Assembly: GCA_018267135.1 (NCBI GenBank)
Contig: JAFDZA010000018.1
Coordinates: 147,612-211,611 of the forward strand
Source: Bacteroidota bacterium
Lineage (GTDB): Bacteria; Bacteroidota; Bacteroidia; Cytophagales; Cyclobacteriaceae
DNA: 64,000 nucleotides
Reading direction: 5' to 3'
Part shown: in pieces, positions 1-8,542 of the stretch
Position numbering within the stretch: the stretch's first letter is position 1
Layout of the letters: the number at the start of each line of letters is the position of its first letter
Position numbers and translations under genes: made by a program
The notes under the pieces: model-generated
The model's input: the letters and a program-made list of their open reading frames with translations, nothing else
The model's database searches: none
What the model was told of the DNA's origin: nothing

Positions 1-1697
1 ATACCGGTGCGGTCGTCACGGTAGATCACACGCAGCTGAAAGCCATCTTTGGTAAGATTGGTTACGCCCAGATTGTAAATATTTTTCATCATCAGCTTCC
101 AGGTAGGAAAAATATTTCCCACGCTGTCTTTGATGTTGATAGCCCGGGGCCGGAGCAACTTCATGTAGATCACATCATTGGTGGGGCTGTTCGAATAATC
201 TTCTGTCATCTGCCCCACTTTGTAACTGTGCCCATTGTAAGTGTATTCGTACGACACGGCCAGGGCTTCGTCATTTTGCAGCTTGCGCTGAAGGGTAACA
301 TAACCCAGTTGGGCATTGAGCGTGTACTCAGTTGGGCTTAGTTTACGCGCACTTTGTAAGCGCTCGAAATCATATCCTTGTTTCAGCCCTTTAGAGGTGA
401 GTGCGTTTACTACCGAAGAACTATTCGCACTGATCCCCTGCATGGTCAGCATATCGTATAGTGTATTCGACTCGAGGCCGTACGAAGGTTTGGGGTAAGC
501 AGGCGGGGTGTTGTTTCCCGCTTTTTGGGCGATCACATTCTTGCGATAAATTTTATCGGTTTCGCCCATATCCATAAAAGCTACTACATCGCGCAATGAT
601 TGCGTATCGTTTTGGCGGTTGATGGAGTACACTTCAATACGTGTAATGTTTAACCCGGACGATATCTGGCCGGGGATGTCGGTAGCCCAGTGGTAAAAAT
701 TATCGCGGAAGAATTGCGACAGAAAAAAATGGCGGTTGTCGTCATAATTGGAAGCGATGATTTCAAACGGGCGGCCTTGCGACACTCCGTTGCCGCTGCC
801 CGAAATATGAATGGTAGATTGTTTGCCGCGCTGGGTGGTAGCCATAACAGTGGCCGTCAGTTTTCCAAACTGCAACTGAGCTTTCACACCAAATAAATTT
901 TGCGCTCCTTTTATCAAACTGTTGTTCAGCGGCAGGCTTACATTTCCGATCTCCAGTTTTTTTAATAAATCTTCTTTCAGCCCGGAGTATTCCACTTTCA
1001 TGGTGTTCTGAAAATCGAATGAGTTGTTGGTATCAAAGTTGGTGGCGATCTTGAGTTTCTCTCCCACCTTGCCTTGCACGCTCAGCTGTATTTGTTGATT
1101 AAACTCCAACCCTCCGTTGCGCTGCTGGCGAATGGGGATAGACGGGTTCTGAATTTTTTGAAACGATCCGCCCAAGTCGAGGGTTACATTTCCTTTGGGG
1201 GTCAGTTCTACATAGCTTCCTCCAAAAATCCGGTCTAGCACGGGGCTCAGGTAAATTTTGGGCAGCAGGTTGCGCCCGCTCACGGCACTCTCCCCATCCA
1301 GTGCCAAACTTTTGCTTTGGTAGTAATTTTTACGGAAAGATACATCTTGCTGTTGAGAGAAATCTTTAAACGGCATAGACGAGTTGGGGCGGTAGCGCAC
1401 ATTGCCTACGTTTTCATAAATGTTGTAGCGCATCCCCGAGTCGAGGGTAATCTCGGTATTGAGGTTTTTAGGGTCTTTCAGGTAAAGCGGAGATGCGGTG
1501 GTGGGGTTAGAAAACGGGTCGCCATGCCGGTCGCGCAGACGGAAGTTAGGCAAGTATGGGTTGAGGAACTGAAGCCGGGTAGAGTCTCTCTTCTTTACCT
1601 TAAGTGAATCTTGTGCGTGCGCAACCAACGGCCAGCCTGCCGAAAGGCACAGCACCAGTCCTACGATGGCCTGTATTTTCCGTTGCAATTCCCTCAA
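1..1697 (-). CDS. sprA: Cell-surface protein SprA, 5' part (partial)
   Basis: SprA is the very large outer-membrane translocon of the type IX secretion system, needed for protein export and gliding in Bacteroidota. About 565 codons are visible and the gene runs off at position 1. The product starts with a signal peptide ending near VAHAQD, followed by the family-typical stretch LNPYLPNFRLRDRHGDPFSN and then by beta-rich sequence (for example GGSYVELTPKGNVTLDLGGS). There is no ATG; the first in-frame start after the preceding stop is TTG at 1697, and TTG at 1688 is the alternative. It lies 6 bases after the ruvA stop, the ruvA-sprA order seen in other gliding Bacteroidota. Identity is firm; the exact start is not. 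Confidence 0.92.
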   Translation of the reverse strand, partial: MRELQRKIQAIVGLVLCLSAGWPLVAHAQDSLKVKKRDSTRLQFLNPYLPNFRLRDRHGDPFSNPTTASPLYLKDPKNLNTEITLDSGMRYNIYENVGNVRYRPNSSMPFKDFSQQQDVSFRKNYYQSKSLALDGESAVSGRNLLPKIYLSPVLDRIFGGSYVELTPKGNVTLDLGGSFQKIQNPSIPIRQQRNGGLEFNQQIQLSVQGKVGEKLKIATNFDTNNSFDFQNTMKVEYSGLKEDLLKKLEIGNVSLPLNNSLIKGAQNLFGVKAQLQFGKLTATVMATTQRGKQSTIHISGSGNGVSQGRPFEIIASNYDDNRHFFLSQFFRDNFYHWATDIPGQISSGLNITRIEVYSINRQNDTQSLRDVVAFMDMGETDKIYRKNVIAQKAGNNTPPAYPKPSYGLESNTLYDMLTMQGISANSSSVVNALTSKGLKQGYDFERLQSARKLSPTEYTLNAQLGYVTLQRKLQNDEALAVSYEYTYNGHSYKVGQMTEDYSNSPTNDVIYMKLLRPRAINIKDSVGNIFPTWKLMMKNIYNLGVTNLTKDGFQLRVIYRDDRTG

Positions 1698-1703
1698 ACG
1701 TAT

Positions 1704-2294
1704 TTAGGCGGTTTTTAATGCTTGTTTCACCAGCTCCTCCAGGCTTATAGCCCCTCCCGTTTTCTTTAAGAGGATATCTATACTCCGCTCGGCCTGCGCC
1801 TTGCTAATGCCTAGTGTAACCAGAGCAGTTAACGCTTCGCTTCGCATGGTATTGCGCGAAATACCTGAAATTCCTGCTCCTTCTTCCAGCGTTTCTTTTT
1901 TCAGTTTATCCTTCAGTTCAAGGATGAGGCGCTGAGCGGTTTTGCCGCCAATTCCTTTCACTGCCTGAAGAGCCGCAGAGTTTTCGTGCACAATGGCCGA
2001 TTTTAATTCATCCGGGGGCATATAGCTGAGCACTACTAAGGCGGTGCTGGGTCCAATCCCGTTCACTGAAATGAGCATCTGAAACATTTGTTTTTCGGCT
2101 TCGGTGGCAAAGCCGTAAAGCACGTGGGCGTCTTCCCGCACGTGCAGGTAAGTGGCCAGCTTAATTTCTTCACGGTCTTTAATTTCGGAAAATGTATTCA
2201 GCGAGATGCCTACCTGGTAACCGATGCCATTCACTTCAATAATAGCGTGGGTAGGTTCTTTGTAAACGAGCTTTCCCTTGAGGTAGGCAATCAT
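1704..2294 (-). CDS. ruvA: Holliday junction branch migration protein RuvA
   Basis: RuvA tetramers bind four-way DNA junctions and recruit the RuvB motor for branch migration in recombinational repair. The 196-residue product has the usual length and layout: an OB-fold N-terminal domain (MIAYLKGKLVYKEPTHAIIE), two helix-hairpin-helix motifs (VNGIGPSTALVVLS near 77 and AVKGIGGKTAQRLILELKDK near 110), an acidic flexible linker, and a small C-terminal RuvB-binding domain (SEALTALVTLGISKAQAERS). sprA follows after 6 bases, so the two are probably co-transcribed. No clear promoter is visible upstream. Confidence 0.97.
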   Translation of the reverse strand: MIAYLKGKLVYKEPTHAIIEVNGIGYQVGISLNTFSEIKDREEIKLATYLHVREDAHVLYGFATEAEKQMFQMLISVNGIGPSTALVVLSYMPPDELKSAIVHENSAALQAVKGIGGKTAQRLILELKDKLKKETLEEGAGISGISRNTMRSEALTALVTLGISKAQAERSIDILLKKTGGAISLEELVKQALKTA

Positions 2295-2604
2295 CAGGTT
2301 AAAAAATAGGTTTAAATAAAGGGAGAAAATTAATCAATTTTTAAGTGACAAGTCAATATGGCAAAAAACAATATGGCTTGTTATTATTTCGTTTCGTGTT
2401 TGTGGTGGCTTGGGCTTAGAGTGTGCATGGCAATGACGTTAGGAATGCCAAGACCGACCTGCTGCGACATGTCCTTGAAACTGATTGTTTGAACGAAGAT
2501 AGAAATCTTCCGCTACCCTTCGCCCGGCCATAGCGCAAACACACTATTGACTGCATGCCCTTCACCTCTATATTTATCCACGTGTCCAGTCACAATGAGT
2601 CAAT
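2295..2604. other. Gene-free 310-base stretch with inverted repeats
   Basis: No convincing reading frame is present. The part 2400-2560 is richer in GC than the gene to its right. It holds a short hairpin (GAAGAT-agaa-ATCTTC, 2495-2510) inside a wider imperfect inverted pair (AGTGTG near 2418 against CACACT near 2549). Such structured spacers often flank orphan AT-rich genes in this phylum. Whether this is a recombination site or just decayed DNA cannot be decided from one copy. Confidence 0.4.
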
Positions 2605-3021
2605 TTACTCAATAGGAACAATAATTCTGTTCTTAGTCTCTGTTGACCATTGAACTTGCCATACCTTTCCATCTTGTTGGTCAAGTAAAATAAAGTTGTA
2701 CATGTTTTGAGTTGGATAAAGAGTAAACCTGTCGTTTGATTCATTGTCTAAAGTCACAAGAGATATCAAGTTTAAATAAACTTCGTGACGATTATCCCCT
2801 TGCACATCAAATTGTACTTGCCACATTTGTCCGTTTCGTGTATTCAATTTTATAAAAGTCCACATGTTTTGTGTCGGGAAAAGTCGATATGTAACAGCAC
2901 TCGGTGTAGTCACATGATTTATTTTTGGACTTTCAACTGCTTGAACATTTGATTGACGGAATTGCGAAAAAGATGTCAAATTGATGCTCAAAAAAAATAT
3001 AATTGTCAAAGTCGTTTTCAT
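2605..3021 (-). CDS. Small exported protein with two tandem ~40-residue repeats
   Basis: A 138-residue product with a signal peptide (MKTTLTIIFFLSINLTSFSQ) and no family I recognise. The mature part is an internal duplication: YRLFPTQNMWTFIKLNTRNG-QMWQVQFD is followed about 45 residues later by RFTLYPTQNMYNFILLDQQDG-KVWQVQW. Conserved in both copies are PTQNM, F-I-L-L/N, G-x-x-WQVQ. The WQVQ strands suggest a small beta-sheet unit. ATG at 3021 gives the best signal peptide; a TTG two codons upstream (3027) is possible. It stands alone between ruvA and the peptidase gene, is AT-rich, and has structured non-coding DNA downstream. Function unknown. Confidence 0.72.
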   Translation of the reverse strand: MKTTLTIIFFLSINLTSFSQFRQSNVQAVESPKINHVTTPSAVTYRLFPTQNMWTFIKLNTRNGQMWQVQFDVQGDNRHEVYLNLISLVTLDNESNDRFTLYPTQNMYNFILLDQQDGKVWQVQWSTETKNRIIVPIE

Positions 3022-3169
3022 TGTCAACTTAATTATTTTTTCTTACAGACCTCTTAATTTTTTTGTCTCATGCTTACACCCAAGGGTTTAGGTATTGCCG
3101 AAGGTGGGGTTATCTATTATTTTGAGTCTTGAGTTTTAGCGTGTCAGCAAATAGCAGCTTACTCATTTA

Positions 3170-3232
3170 TTAATGCACCCTTTTCAATCCCGGCACCATC
3201 ACATATAGATTGCCGTGCGCGTCACCGCTAAT
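3170..3232 (-). pseudogene. Possible 3' gene remnant after the M28 peptidase stop
   Basis: Directly after the peptidase stop codon, and in the same frame, 20 sense codons read ISGDAHGNLYVMVPGLKRVH and then stop. The sequence resembles the last strand of a beta-propeller or dehydrogenase-like protein rather than random translation. It could be a decayed remnant of a neighbouring gene, or chance. No start codon or upstream remainder is visible. Confidence 0.25.
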
Positions 3233-5470
3233 TTACCTCATCATTAAAATGGCATTAGCGGCTTCTATCTGTTTAGCAAAAGAGGTAAGGGTTTGGGTTA
3301 CGATGGCTAATTGTTCCTGAGCTTCGGTAAAATTTCGTTGCTCAATAGCCTCTCTTACGCCCGGCAATGTTTTTACTCCGTAGCCGGTATAAAACCCGGG
3401 CGCATAAATGGTGTGTTTATACCAGGGTCTGCGGGGCAATCCGTTTTGCGAAAGCAGCAGGCGTTCGGATGTATACAACAATTGATTTAGTTTTTCCAGA
3501 TTGGTGTTGGGCTTGGGGTTGGCCGCATATAAATCGGTAAAAGTATTTACATTTTTTTCCAACAGGCCGAGGGCATTCTGAAGGTCGGCAAAATTGATAA
3601 ATGGCACGCTCGCTTTCGGAGCGGGAACCGTCAGTTTTTGGGTAGGATCGGCTGCTTGTGTGTAGCGGTTTTCGCGGATCATCTGGTTTTCTACTTCTGT
3701 GCTTTCGCGCAGGTTATCTATCAGGTTAGTTACTTCGGCAGCATACGTGGCTACAGTTTTTTGAAATGTTTTAAAATCAAAAGGCAACACATCGGCATTA
3801 GCCAAACGCAGGGTGGCACGACCGGTGGTTTTGGCCAATGTTACGCCATACTCGAGGGTAGGATCTTTAAATCTTTTGAAATGATCGTAGCTGTCGTAAA
3901 TGGAATGGTATTCGCCTCCTCCATTTTCTCCGCCATAGCCAAAGTCCAGCGAGGCAATGCCTAAGTGCTGAATGAACGGAGTGTAATCTGACCCCGACCC
4001 CATTGCGCCAATGGGCATGGATCTGCGGTTTAAAATTTCTTTACGGGCCTTGGCTGATCCCGCACGGGCTGCCTCGGCCGACTTTCTGCGTTCGGCCACG
4101 CTCACCTTGGTTTGCGGATCTACCACATCGCGGGCAATTTCATTTACCAGTGTTTCCAGCGTATGCGATCCTTCAGCATAAAAAAAGCCGCGGCCACTGC
4201 CATCGGTATTGATGTAAGCAACGGTTTTTTCTGAAAGCTCGGCAGCATGGTGTTCGGCCCACTCGGTAGAGCCCATCAGCGAAGGTTCTTCGGCATCCCA
4301 GGCACAGAAGATGATTGTACGTTTGGGTTTCCATCCGGTTTTTACCAACTCGCTGATGCTGCGCGCCTCTTCTAATTCGGCCGACAGCCCGCTGATCGGG
4401 TCGCTGGCACCATTTACCCAGGCATCATGGTGGTTGCCGCGAATCACCCACTCATCCGGGTATTCGGATCCTTTTATTTTGGCGATGACATCATAAGCCG
4501 GTTTAATGTCCCAGTTAAATTCTAATTTAAGATGCACCTTGGCTGTGCTTGGCCCGATGTGGTAAGTAAGAGGCAGAGCACCACGCCAGCGTTCGGGAGC
4601 TACCGGCCCACCCAACGATAGAAGCAACGGTTTGGCATCAGCATAGGAAATGGGGATGACCGGTATCTTCAAAAGGTTAGTCGCCTCTTTGCGGTCTATG
4701 CGTTTGGCATCGGCCGTAGAGCCATAGCCCGGTGTGGTGGGATCGCCCGGGTAAATCGGCATATCAAGTACGGAACCGCGCTGCACACCAAATTCATTTT
4801 TGTATGCGCCTTTCGGATATACATCGCCCTGAAAATACCCATCGCCTTCGGGGTCGGAATAGATAATACAGCCAATGGCGCCATGCTCTTGCGCTACTTT
4901 GGGTTTGATGCCGCGCCATGAGCCACCGTATTTGGCAATTACTATTTTCCCTTTCACATCAATGCCCAGTTTATCAAGTTCATCATAATCGGCCGGCACT
5001 CCGTAGTTCACAAATATCAATTCGCCTGTAACATCGCCATCGGGCGACCAGCAATTGTACACCGGCAATTGTTCCGCCTTCTGGCCGGAGGTAGCATCTT
5101 CTTTCAGAGCCGGCTCTTCCAGCTTGGCTACAAATTTTTGTGCTCCGAGCAATTCCAACACGCGCACTTTAGGGGTGGGAAAAAGAACCTGAAAAGTTTC
5201 TATTTGCACATCGTACCCCCAGCTTTTAAACAGATCGCGCATGTATTCGGCATTAACTTTGCCATACGGGGAACCAACGTGGTGTGGCCTTGCCGAAAGA
5301 CGCTTCACCAGATCGTCAATGTTTTTTGCCTGCAGGTGGCTGTCAAACTTGTCTTCCAGTTTAAGCTGGGCATCAGCATTTTCTTTGGTAAAGCCGGTAA
5401 GTGGTTTGGTTTGTGCCTGAGCCAAAAGCAGCCCGCTGGCACATAGAACGATGAGGGTAAAGCGTATCAT
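3233..5470 (-). CDS. M28 family metallocarboxypeptidase, glutamate carboxypeptidase II-like
   Basis: A secreted 745-residue homologue of glutamate carboxypeptidase II/NAALADase, expected to trim C-terminal residues from peptides in the periplasm or outside the cell. Order: signal peptide (1-20), PA-domain insert (about 130-290), M28 catalytic domain, then a transferrin-receptor-like helical dimerisation domain (from about 600). The di-zinc ligands are all visible: H347 and D357 (GNHHDAWVNGASDP), catalytic E394 with E395 (WDAEEPSLMGSTEW), D423 (YINTDGS) and H522 (GGEYHSIYDSYDHF). Start and signal peptide are clear. It is monocistronic or followed only by a possible remnant. Substrate cannot be read from the sequence. 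Confidence 0.93.
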   Translation of the reverse strand: MIRFTLIVLCASGLLLAQAQTKPLTGFTKENADAQLKLEDKFDSHLQAKNIDDLVKRLSARPHHVGSPYGKVNAEYMRDLFKSWGYDVQIETFQVLFPTPKVRVLELLGAQKFVAKLEEPALKEDATSGQKAEQLPVYNCWSPDGDVTGELIFVNYGVPADYDELDKLGIDVKGKIVIAKYGGSWRGIKPKVAQEHGAIGCIIYSDPEGDGYFQGDVYPKGAYKNEFGVQRGSVLDMPIYPGDPTTPGYGSTADAKRIDRKEATNLLKIPVIPISYADAKPLLLSLGGPVAPERWRGALPLTYHIGPSTAKVHLKLEFNWDIKPAYDVIAKIKGSEYPDEWVIRGNHHDAWVNGASDPISGLSAELEEARSISELVKTGWKPKRTIIFCAWDAEEPSLMGSTEWAEHHAAELSEKTVAYINTDGSGRGFFYAEGSHTLETLVNEIARDVVDPQTKVSVAERRKSAEAARAGSAKARKEILNRRSMPIGAMGSGSDYTPFIQHLGIASLDFGYGGENGGGEYHSIYDSYDHFKRFKDPTLEYGVTLAKTTGRATLRLANADVLPFDFKTFQKTVATYAAEVTNLIDNLRESTEVENQMIRENRYTQAADPTQKLTVPAPKASVPFINFADLQNALGLLEKNVNTFTDLYAANPKPNTNLEKLNQLLYTSERLLLSQNGLPRRPWYKHTIYAPGFYTGYGVKTLPGVREAIEQRNFTEAQEQLAIVTQTLTSFAKQIEAANAILMMR

Positions 5471-5575
5471 GGTAAATGAGCGTTAGATTCTGTTTATGCA
5501 AAATACTTTTTTTAAAAAATTCTTGTGTTACAAAAGTGATGAGTGGTTGCTGCTCACCCATTCTTTGTTTTTTCA

Positions 5576-7855
5576 CTAAAGATGTTCATTTCGTTCGTGC
5601 AGTTGTGCATCTACCACGGCTATAGCGGCCATGTTTACGATATCGCGAATGGAGCTGCCGAGTTGCAAAATATGAACCGGTTTTTTCATGCCGAGCAAAA
5701 TCGGTCCGATGGCTTCAGCTCCGCCAATTTCCATCAGCAATTTGTACGCAATGTTTCCGGAAGCCAGGTTCGGGAAGATTAATGTGTTGGCGCCCTGCTT
5801 AGCCAATGCGCTGAATGGATAAACTTCTTGTTGCAGTTCGGTATCGAACGCTACGTTGGCTTGAATGTCGCCATCTAAAATAAGGCCGGGGTATTTTTGT
5901 TTGGCCAATTTCACTGCCTCGTGCATCTTTTCGGGAATTGCCCCTTTGCTTGATCCGAAGTTGGAATACGACAACACCGCTACACGTGGTTCTATATCAA
6001 AAAATTTAACACCGCGAGAAGCCAACCCGATAATGCCCACCAGTTCATCGGCCGTGGGATCCACATTTACGGTGCAATCAGCAAAAAAGAAAGTACCCTT
6101 TTTATTCATGATGATGTACATGCCTGCCACGCGGTTTACATTTTTGCTCATACCAATAATTTGCAGCGAGGGCAAAATGGTTTTGGAGTAATCTTTGGTT
6201 AACCCCGATACCAACGCATCGGCCTCACCAAACTCCAGCATCATCGCTCCGAACGCATTGCGGTCGCGCATCTGGCGCAGGGCATCCTGGTAGGTTACAC
6301 CCTTGCGTTGGCGTTTTTCATAATAGGCTTTTGCGTATTTTTCTGTCAGTTCTTTTTCTTCGCGTGGGTCTATTATTTTACAATCGCCCAGTTCCAGGCT
6401 GTGTTCTTTTACCAAGCGATCTATCTCCACCCGGCTTCCCAGTAAAATAGGTTTTGCAATTTTTTCGTCTTGTAAAATTTGAGCGGCTTTCAAAATTTTA
6501 TGATGGTCGGCTTCGGCAAACAGAATGCGCTTGGGTTTAGTCTTGGCCAGATCAATAATGCGGGCTGTTAATTTTTGGTCTATGCCGATGCGTTTCAGTA
6601 AATCATGATTATAAGTGCCCCAATCTTTTATGGGGTTCGTGGCAATGCCCGAGTCCATGGCGGCTTTAGCTACGGCCGGAGCCACGGTGGTAATCAATCG
6701 CGGGTCTAACGGCTTGGGGATGAGGTAATCTTTTCCAAACTGAATTTTATCTACTCCATACGCCTTAAATACTATATCGGGTACGGTTTCCTGTGCCAGC
6801 TCGGCCAGCGCCCAAACGGCTGCCAACTTCATGGCTTCATTTATTTCGGTAGCCCGCACATCTAATGCTCCGCGAAAAATATAGGGAAAGCCAAGTACAT
6901 TGTTGATTTGGTTAGGATGGTCGGAGCGGCCTGTACCCATAATAATATCGGGGCGGGTTTGTTTGGCCAGATCGTAGCCGATTTCGGGATTGGGGTTGGC
7001 CAAGGCAAACACAATCGGGTCTTTCGCCATCGCCAGAATATCTTCCGGTTTTAAAATATCGGCAACGGAAAGCCCCACAAAAACATCGGCTCCTTTTATG
7101 GCTTCTTGCAGGGTAGAAATTTTTCGGGTGGTAGCAAACTCTAACTTACTGGGGTCGAGCCCGGCCCGGTCTTTATGGATTACCCCTTTGCTATCGCACA
7201 TGATGAGGTTTTCTTTTTTCAGCCCCAGGGCAATGTATAATTTGGTACACGAAACAGCTGCTGCCCCGGCTCCATTTACCACGAGTATCACCTCTTCTAT
7301 TTTTTTTCCGTTCAGGCGCAGGGCGTTGAGCAAAGCGGCACTGGAAATGATAGCGGTGCCGTGCTGGTCGTCATGCATAATCGGAATGTTCATCTTCTCG
7401 CGCAGCACGGTTTCAATTTTAAAACATTCGGGCGCTTTAATGTCTTCCAGGTTTACACCTCCAAAGGTGGGCTCGAGAGCCTTGACTACTTCTATAAATT
7501 TATCGGGATCTTCTTCGTTAATCTCAATATCGAAACTATCGATGCCGGCATATTTTTTAAAAAGCACGGCTTTGCCTTCCATCACCGGCTTGGCTGCTTC
7601 CGGGCCGATGTTGCCCAGCCCCAGCACGGCCGTGCCGTTGCTGATTACTGCCACTAAATTTCCTTTGCTGGTATATTTATACACATCCTCTTTGTTGGCC
7701 GCAATTTCCTTGCAGGGTTCGGCAACTCCGGGCGAATAGGCCAGCGCCAGATCTAACTGCGAGCTAAGTTGCTTGGTGGGGGTTACTTCAATCTTGCCGG
7801 GCTGCCCTTGTGTGTGGTAATTGAGGGCGTCTTGTTTTCTGATTTTAATAGACAT
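5576..7855 (-). CDS. maeB: NADP-dependent malic enzyme with C-terminal phosphotransacetylase-like domain
   Basis: Malic enzyme oxidatively decarboxylates malate to pyruvate with formation of NADPH. The 759-residue product is the long MaeB form. The N-terminal half has the malic enzyme domain (LALAYSPGVAEPCKEI near 37, HDDQHGTAIISSAALLNALR) and the NAD(P)-binding domain (VVNGAGAAAVSC). From about residue 430 it has a phosphate acetyltransferase-like domain (RILFAEADHHKILKAAQIL, NAFGAMMLEFGEADALVSG), usually regulatory and binding acetyl-CoA rather than catalytic. The length fits full MaeB proteins. It appears to be a single-gene unit between an AT-rich gap and the M28 gene. Confidence 0.95.
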   Translation of the reverse strand: MSIKIRKQDALNYHTQGQPGKIEVTPTKQLSSQLDLALAYSPGVAEPCKEIAANKEDVYKYTSKGNLVAVISNGTAVLGLGNIGPEAAKPVMEGKAVLFKKYAGIDSFDIEINEEDPDKFIEVVKALEPTFGGVNLEDIKAPECFKIETVLREKMNIPIMHDDQHGTAIISSAALLNALRLNGKKIEEVILVVNGAGAAAVSCTKLYIALGLKKENLIMCDSKGVIHKDRAGLDPSKLEFATTRKISTLQEAIKGADVFVGLSVADILKPEDILAMAKDPIVFALANPNPEIGYDLAKQTRPDIIMGTGRSDHPNQINNVLGFPYIFRGALDVRATEINEAMKLAAVWALAELAQETVPDIVFKAYGVDKIQFGKDYLIPKPLDPRLITTVAPAVAKAAMDSGIATNPIKDWGTYNHDLLKRIGIDQKLTARIIDLAKTKPKRILFAEADHHKILKAAQILQDEKIAKPILLGSRVEIDRLVKEHSLELGDCKIIDPREEKELTEKYAKAYYEKRQRKGVTYQDALRQMRDRNAFGAMMLEFGEADALVSGLTKDYSKTILPSLQIIGMSKNVNRVAGMYIIMNKKGTFFFADCTVNVDPTADELVGIIGLASRGVKFFDIEPRVAVLSYSNFGSSKGAIPEKMHEAVKLAKQKYPGLILDGDIQANVAFDTELQQEVYPFSALAKQGANTLIFPNLASGNIAYKLLMEIGGAEAIGPILLGMKKPVHILQLGSSIRDIVNMAAIAVVDAQLHERNEHL

Positions 7856-7924
7856 AGTGTTTCGTTGAAAAAGTAAGTTACAACTGATTTCTAAATTTTT
7901 TAAAACAAATAATAGAACCTTTGT

Positions 7925-8542
7925 TTATTCATGATATTTTTTCTCGCCTGCCCGGATCGCCATTTTTAACACATTTTCTTGAGGTGGAAGTGGGCAGGAA
8001 TAGTTTTCGGAATACGCACAGTATGGATTATAAGCTTCATTAAAATCAAGTACGAAGGTGGAAGCACCCGGTACTTTTTTCAGATCAAGATAGCGGCCCG
8101 CTCCGTACGTTTCGCGGGCACTGGTAGAATCGGCAAAAGCCAGAAAGAGTGTGCCTTTGTATGGTCCGTCATCTACTATTTCTAAAATCAATAAGCGGCC
8201 GGGTTGTGCGTTAACCTCAAACTCGGCATAGGCATATTCCAAATATTTTTTCTCTACGTTATCGCTGGTGGGCAGCAACACCATTTTTTTATTTTGAATT
8301 GGAACCAACTTTGCCGTAACCCGGTACTTTGCATCGGGCTGAAAATACAACAAGGGCTTTACAGCTTGTCGCTCTTTACCGAAGGGTGAATTTTCGCTGC
8401 GCATAAATTCATCTTTTTCTTTTCGTAGTTTTTGAATCGTCTGAATATACTCCGCATCAGTTGGTCCACCGCTCAGCGAGTAATAAATGATAGTAGCCAC
8501 CAAGGCAAGCAGGGCCATAAATAAAATATTTTTAGTGCTCAT
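7925..8542 (-). CDS. DUF1684 family protein, membrane-anchored
   Basis: A 205-residue protein with one N-terminal hydrophobic segment (ILFMALLALVATIIYYSL), then a DUF1684 domain. The family signature is in the C-terminal third: GAGRYLDL, LDFNEAYNPYCAYS and CPLPPQENVLKMAIRAGE, with two cysteines in the YNPYCAYS-x5-CPLPP region. The biochemical role of DUF1684 is not known to me. Its ATG overlaps the stop of the upstream serine hydrolase gene by four bases, so the two are translationally coupled. Confidence 0.88.
   Translation of the reverse strand: MSTKNILFMALLALVATIIYYSLSGGPTDAEYIQTIQKLRKEKDEFMRSENSPFGKERQAVKPLLYFQPDAKYRVTAKLVPIQNKKMVLLPTSDNVEKKYLEYAYAEFEVNAQPGRLLILEIVDDGPYKGTLFLAFADSTSARETYGAGRYLDLKKVPGASTFVLDFNEAYNPYCAYSENYSCPLPPQENVLKMAIRAGEKKYHE

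Noticed and set aside
6990..7739. A 249-codon open frame antisense to the malic enzyme gene
   Set aside because: Its translation is Ser/Pro/Thr-rich without a domain, and the opposite strand encodes a highly conserved enzyme throughout.
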